In this document: piece after piece, positions 60,963-64,000 of the stretch
How positions within the stretch are numbered: position 1 is the first letter of the stretch
How the letters are laid out: every line of letters begins with the position of its first letter
Assembly: GCF_900102625.1 (NCBI RefSeq)
Contig: NZ_FMZC01000003.1
Location: 477,713-541,712, forward strand
Source of the DNA: Paracidovorax valerianellae
GTDB lineage: Bacteria; Pseudomonadota; Gammaproteobacteria; Burkholderiales; Burkholderiaceae_C
DNA length: 64,000 nt
Reading direction: 5' to 3'
Program-made: the position numbers and the translations under genes
Notes under the pieces: generated by a model
Seen by the model: the letters and a program-made list of their open reading frames with translations, nothing else
Told to the model about the DNA's origin: nothing
Databases searched by the model: none

Positions 60963-63530
60963 TCATGATGATGCTCCTTCGCTGCCCATCGGGCTGGCCG
61001 GGCGCAGCGCGGCGCCCAGGGCGCGCACCTCGTCGGCGGTGTCCACGTCCAGCGCGCGGCGGGCGAGTTCTTGCAGCTCGGCCAGCGAGTGCCGGCGCAG
61101 CAGCGCCTTCACGCTGCCGATGTCGCCGCTGCTCATGCTCAGCTCCTGCACGCCCAGCCCGGCCAGCAGCGCGGCGCCCAGCGGCTCGCCCGCCAACCCG
61201 CCGCACACCCCGACCCAGCGCCCGTGCACGGCAGCGCCCGCGATGGTGCGTTCGATCAGGCGCAGCACCGCCGGGTGCAGGCTGTCGGCCATGCCGGCAA
61301 GTTCGGGATGCTGGCGGTCCACCGCCAGCGCGTACTGCGTGAGGTCGTTGGTACCGATCGAAAAGAAATCGACATGCGCCGCCAGCCGGTCGGCCATCAG
61401 CGCGGCCGAGGGTACTTCGATCATGATCCCCACGGGCACCTGGGGCGCGTCCAGTTCGCGGCGCACGGCTTCCATGCGCTGGCGCAACTGGTGCACTTCC
61501 TCCACCGTGCTGATCATCGGGAACATGACCGACAGCGGACCATGCCGCGCCGCGCGGTACAGCGCCCGCAGCTGCGGCACCAGCAGGTCGTCGCGTCGCA
61601 GGCACAGCCGCGCGCCGCGCAGGCCGAGGAAGGGGTTGTCCTCCACGGGCAGATCGAGGTGCGGTACCTGCTTGTCGCCGCCGATGTCCAGCGTGCGAAC
61701 GATCAGCGGGCGGCCGTCCAGCGCCTCGACCATTGCCCGGTAGACGGCGTACTGGTCGTCTTCGTCGGGCACCGTGTCGCGCTCCAGAAACAGGAATTCG
61801 GTGCGCATAAGGCCCACGCCTTCAGCACCGGCCTCCAGCGCGCGCGTGGCCTGATCGGCGCGATTGGCGTTGGCGGCGATCTCCACCGTGTGGCCGTCGG
61901 TGGTGGTGGCCGGCAACTGGCGGGTGCGGGCTTCTTCCTCTTGCCGGCGGGCCAGGCGCTGCATGCGCTCGCGCGCCTCGATCAGCGCCGTCTCGCTCGG
62001 GCCCACGTAGAGCCGGCCGCGGTAGCCGTCCAGGATGGCGGGCATGCCGGCGGCCGCCTCCGCGCCCAGCACGCCAGGGCCGGCCGCCACCACGGCCGGC
62101 AGCCCCAGCGCACGCGCCAGGATGGCGGTGTGGGCGGTCGGGCCGCCGCGCGCGGTGCAGAAACCCCGCACCCTGGCGGTGTCGATCTGCGCGGTGACCG
62201 AAGGCGACAGGTCGTCGGCCAGCAAGATGGCATCGGCCGGCCACGCAGCGGCGGCGCCGCCCTCGGGCTCGTCCCCGCGCCCCAGCAGGTGGCGCAGCAC
62301 GCGCTCGCCCACGTCCTGCACGTCGGCTGCGCGCGCGGCCAGCGTGGCATCGGGCAGCGCGCGCTGCGCCGCCACGCGCTCTGCCACCGCACGGCGCCAG
62401 GCCCAGGCCACGCCATGGCCTTGCACCACGCTGCGGCTGGTGGCGAGCAACAAGTCGGCGTCCTGCAAAAGCCCTGCGTGGGCGGTGAAGATGCCGGCCT
62501 GCTCGGCCTTGCCGGCAGCGCGTGCGCCATCGGCCAATTGCTGCAATTGCGCCAGCGCAGCGGCCAGGGCCTGGTCCAGCGCGGCGGCCTCCGCGGCCAC
62601 CGACGTGAAGCGGTCGTCCACCTCCAGCGCGGCCGCGCCCGCCTGCACCAGCGTGCCGATCACCAGCCCCGGGCTGGCAGCGATGCCGGTGAAGGTCTGG
62701 CGCGCGGTGGGCTGCCAGTCGCCCAGTTCGCGGCCCAGCCCTTGCGCCTGCGCCTGTCGGGCGGCGGACAGCTCGGCCTGGCGGTTTTCCTCATCGCCCA
62801 GCCGCACGATGGTGTCGCGCAGCGCCGCCAGCGCGGCGGCGGCGTCGGGCCCCTGGGCCGACAGGCGCAACTGCGCGCCGCGGCCCGCGCCCAGGCTCAG
62901 CAGGGCAGCCAGGTTCTTGGCGTCGGCCACCGTGTCGCCGCAGCGCACGTGCACCCGGGCCGTGAAGCGCTTGACCGCCTGCGCCCATTGCCCGGCCGGG
63001 CGCGCGTGCAAGCCGTTGGGATAGTTCAGCGACAGCTCGTGGCCCAGCGGAAAGTCTTCCAGCCCGGCGGGCTCGGCGGAGCCCGCAGCGCCACCGGCCG
63101 ATTCATCGCCCGTGAGCGCCCGCACTATCTCGCCGGCATCGCGCGTGGTGGCCATGCGGTCCATGAGCGCGTCGTCGCGCATCAGGCGCGTGAGGCGGCG
63201 CAGCACGGCGATGTGCTCGTCCGACGCGGCGGCGATCGCCACCACCAGGCGCGCCTGCTTGGCATCGTCGCCCCAGCGTACGCCTCCTGGCACCTGCAGC
63301 ACGGCCAGGCCGGTGCGCAGCACCAAATGCTTGTCCTCCACCATGCCATGCGGGATGGCCAGGCCCTGGCCCAGGAACGTGTTGGCGACCTTCTCGCGCT
63401 GCAGCAGGCTGTCGGTGTAGGCGGGCTGTGCGTGGCCGGCCTGGGCCAGCAAAGCGCCGGCGGCGCGCACGGCGTCTTCTCGGTTGTGGGGCGCAGCGCC
63501 CAGGCGGACCTCGACCGGGATCGTGGACAT
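60963..63530 (-). CDS. fruB: fructose PTS multiphosphoryl transfer protein FruB (EIIA-HPr-EI)
   Basis: Fusion protein that passes phosphate from phosphoenolpyruvate to FruA. It has 855 residues. EIIA(Fru) occupies about 1-142, with H61 in GLAIPHGMVEDKHL. HPr is about 160-250, with H175 in GLHARPAGQW. Enzyme I fills the rest, with H467 in ARGGPTAHTAILAR, the PEP-site motif GVGLMRTEFLFLERD and the C-terminal Cys motif VGVCGGLAGEPLGAALL. Because it carries its own EI and HPr, the pathway does not depend on separate PTS proteins. A promoter with an internal operator lies 42-70 bases upstream. Confidence 0.95.
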   Translation of the reverse strand: MSTIPVEVRLGAAPHNREDAVRAAGALLAQAGHAQPAYTDSLLQREKVANTFLGQGLAIPHGMVEDKHLVLRTGLAVLQVPGGVRWGDDAKQARLVVAIAAASDEHIAVLRRLTRLMRDDALMDRMATTRDAGEIVRALTGDESAGGAAGSAEPAGLEDFPLGHELSLNYPNGLHARPAGQWAQAVKRFTARVHVRCGDTVADAKNLAALLSLGAGRGAQLRLSAQGPDAAAALAALRDTIVRLGDEENRQAELSAARQAQAQGLGRELGDWQPTARQTFTGIAASPGLVIGTLVQAGAAALEVDDRFTSVAAEAAALDQALAAALAQLQQLADGARAAGKAEQAGIFTAHAGLLQDADLLLATSRSVVQGHGVAWAWRRAVAERVAAQRALPDATLAARAADVQDVGERVLRHLLGRGDEPEGGAAAAWPADAILLADDLSPSVTAQIDTARVRGFCTARGGPTAHTAILARALGLPAVVAAGPGVLGAEAAAGMPAILDGYRGRLYVGPSETALIEARERMQRLARRQEEEARTRQLPATTTDGHTVEIAANANRADQATRALEAGAEGVGLMRTEFLFLERDTVPDEDDQYAVYRAMVEALDGRPLIVRTLDIGGDKQVPHLDLPVEDNPFLGLRGARLCLRRDDLLVPQLRALYRAARHGPLSVMFPMISTVEEVHQLRQRMEAVRRELDAPQVPVGIMIEVPSAALMADRLAAHVDFFSIGTNDLTQYALAVDRQHPELAGMADSLHPAVLRLIERTIAGAAVHGRWVGVCGGLAGEPLGAALLAGLGVQELSMSSGDIGSVKALLRRHSLAELQELARRALDVDTADEVRALGAALRPASPMGSEGASS

Positions 63531-63571
63531 GGTGCAATGTCTCCTTGTTTTGGTATCGATTCCAGGCGGCG

Positions 63572-63600
63572 ATTATGAAACCGGTTTTCTCGGCGAACAA
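63572..63600 (-). promoter_or_regulatory. predicted sigma-70 promoter of the fru operon
   Basis: On the minus strand TTGTTC (63600-63595) and CATAAT (63577-63572) are separated by exactly 17 bases. The -10 differs from TATAAT at one position. The spacer holds a palindromic operator. The position 42 bases before the fruB start is suitable. Confidence 0.65.
63576..63589 (-). promoter_or_regulatory. LacI-family (FruR/Cra-like) operator within the fru promoter
   Basis: The plus strand reads TGAAACCGGTTTTC: AAACCGGTTT is a perfect 10-base palindrome, with the TGAAAC half-site and CG centre typical of Cra/FruR-type LacI regulators. It lies in the spacer and touches the -10, so binding would block RNA polymerase. 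The regulator gene is not in the window. Confidence 0.65.
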
Positions 63601-63773
63601 GACCGCGATCCGGACCACCCCTACAGAAACTCGGGAAATCCCCTAGATAGTCCGCCCTGAACAATCTGCAAGCCCTTGATCTGACACGTAGTTCTGCTGA
63701 TGGATGGGCGCAGGATTTGCAAGGTATGGTTGTTCCAGTACCTGTTTTCTTGCAAATTTCTCCGAGGAGTTCC

Positions 63774-64000
63774 ATGGGTCCGAAGCCTTCGCTGCCTCAG
63801 TCCGGTGAGTTGTTTCGCCCACGGCTGGACGAGCAGCTCAACATGAAGCACCCGCTGGTCCGTTTGGCTGCGCTGATCGACTGGGCCGAGATCGAGCGCA
63901 CGTTCGTGGTCTCGTTCACTTCCTGGCGGGGCCGGCCCGCATTGCCACCTCGTCTGATCGCCGGGTTGCTGTACCTGCAGCACACCTTCGATGCCTCCGA
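63774..64000 (+). mobile_element. IS5-like transposase, N-terminal part (insertion sequence continues past the window)
   Basis: An open frame from the ATG at 63774, after a CGAGGAG site, to the window end. It reads as the N-terminal domain of IS5-family DDE transposases: LPQSGELFRPRLDEQLNMKH, LVRLAALIDWAEIE, and GRPALPPRLIAGLLYLQHTF. About 75 residues are visible and the catalytic domain lies outside. The left end of the element should be between about 63640 and 63770, but I could not place the terminal inverted repeat without the other end. It lies upstream of, and divergent from, the fru operon. Confidence 0.8.

Overview
The window is high-GC, densely coded DNA from a betaproteobacterium. 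The gene content and order (mra/dcw cluster, dksA next to hslVU, dapF-DUF484-xerC, phoH-ybeY, fruBKA) and the protein sequences point to Burkholderiales, most likely Comamonadaceae close to Acidovorax. This is judged by eye, without a database search.

Layout. 1-9745: the mra/dcw cell-wall and division cluster on the minus strand (mraZ, rsmH, ftsL, ftsI, murE, murF, mraY, murD running off the left edge). Its genes are chained by 4-base ATGA or slightly larger overlaps, behind one promoter and a four-repeat MraZ operator. 9914-15750: hslU, hslV, a STAS-domain protein, a one-cysteine DksA and a His-rich G3E GTPase. 15920-23981: an rRNA methyltransferase, a chemoreceptor, xerC/DUF484/dapF, a ROK kinase, an orphan binding protein and DUF2905. 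24079-30355: a sulfonate-type ABC transporter with a TauD-like dioxygenase, then a divergent LysR/MFS pair. 30722-33754: a DeoR regulator with eutBC. 33883-39708: a MidA-like protein, folate/pterin genes, ttcA, a lipoprotein, a phosphatase and a D-threonine-aldolase-like enzyme. 39709-40543: a 16-copy AAAG microsatellite, a hairpin, a 26-base palindrome and an orphan tail-collar protein. 40778-46268: ruvA and ruvB, separated by two paralogous secreted serine-protease lipoproteins. 46317-51590: phoH, ybeY, a TSUP permease, dtd, a cation transporter and dbpA. 51688-57932: two cyclic-di-GMP enzymes around amn, then an exported propeller-like protein. 57978-63600: the fructose PTS operon fruB-fruK-fruA with its promoter and an internal LacI-type operator. 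63774-end: the start of an IS5-like transposase.

The most unusual signal is a dispersed repeat of about 50-60 bases found six times. Its core resembles TGGCCTCTGGCGCATnATTC followed by CACTAGGGC, and it ends in a GCTAT...ATAGC arm. Three copies lie between genes, one of which supplies the ribosome-binding site of ybeY. Three lie inside the coding sequences of rlmI, dapF and a pteridine-reductase-like SDR without breaking the frame, and the two antisense copies are read in the same frame. Other points of interest are a roughly 194-residue Ala/Pro-rich N-terminal extension on MurD, the protease genes splitting ruvA from ruvB, and the compact fru promoter/operator. I saw no tRNA, rRNA, CRISPR array or complete prophage.
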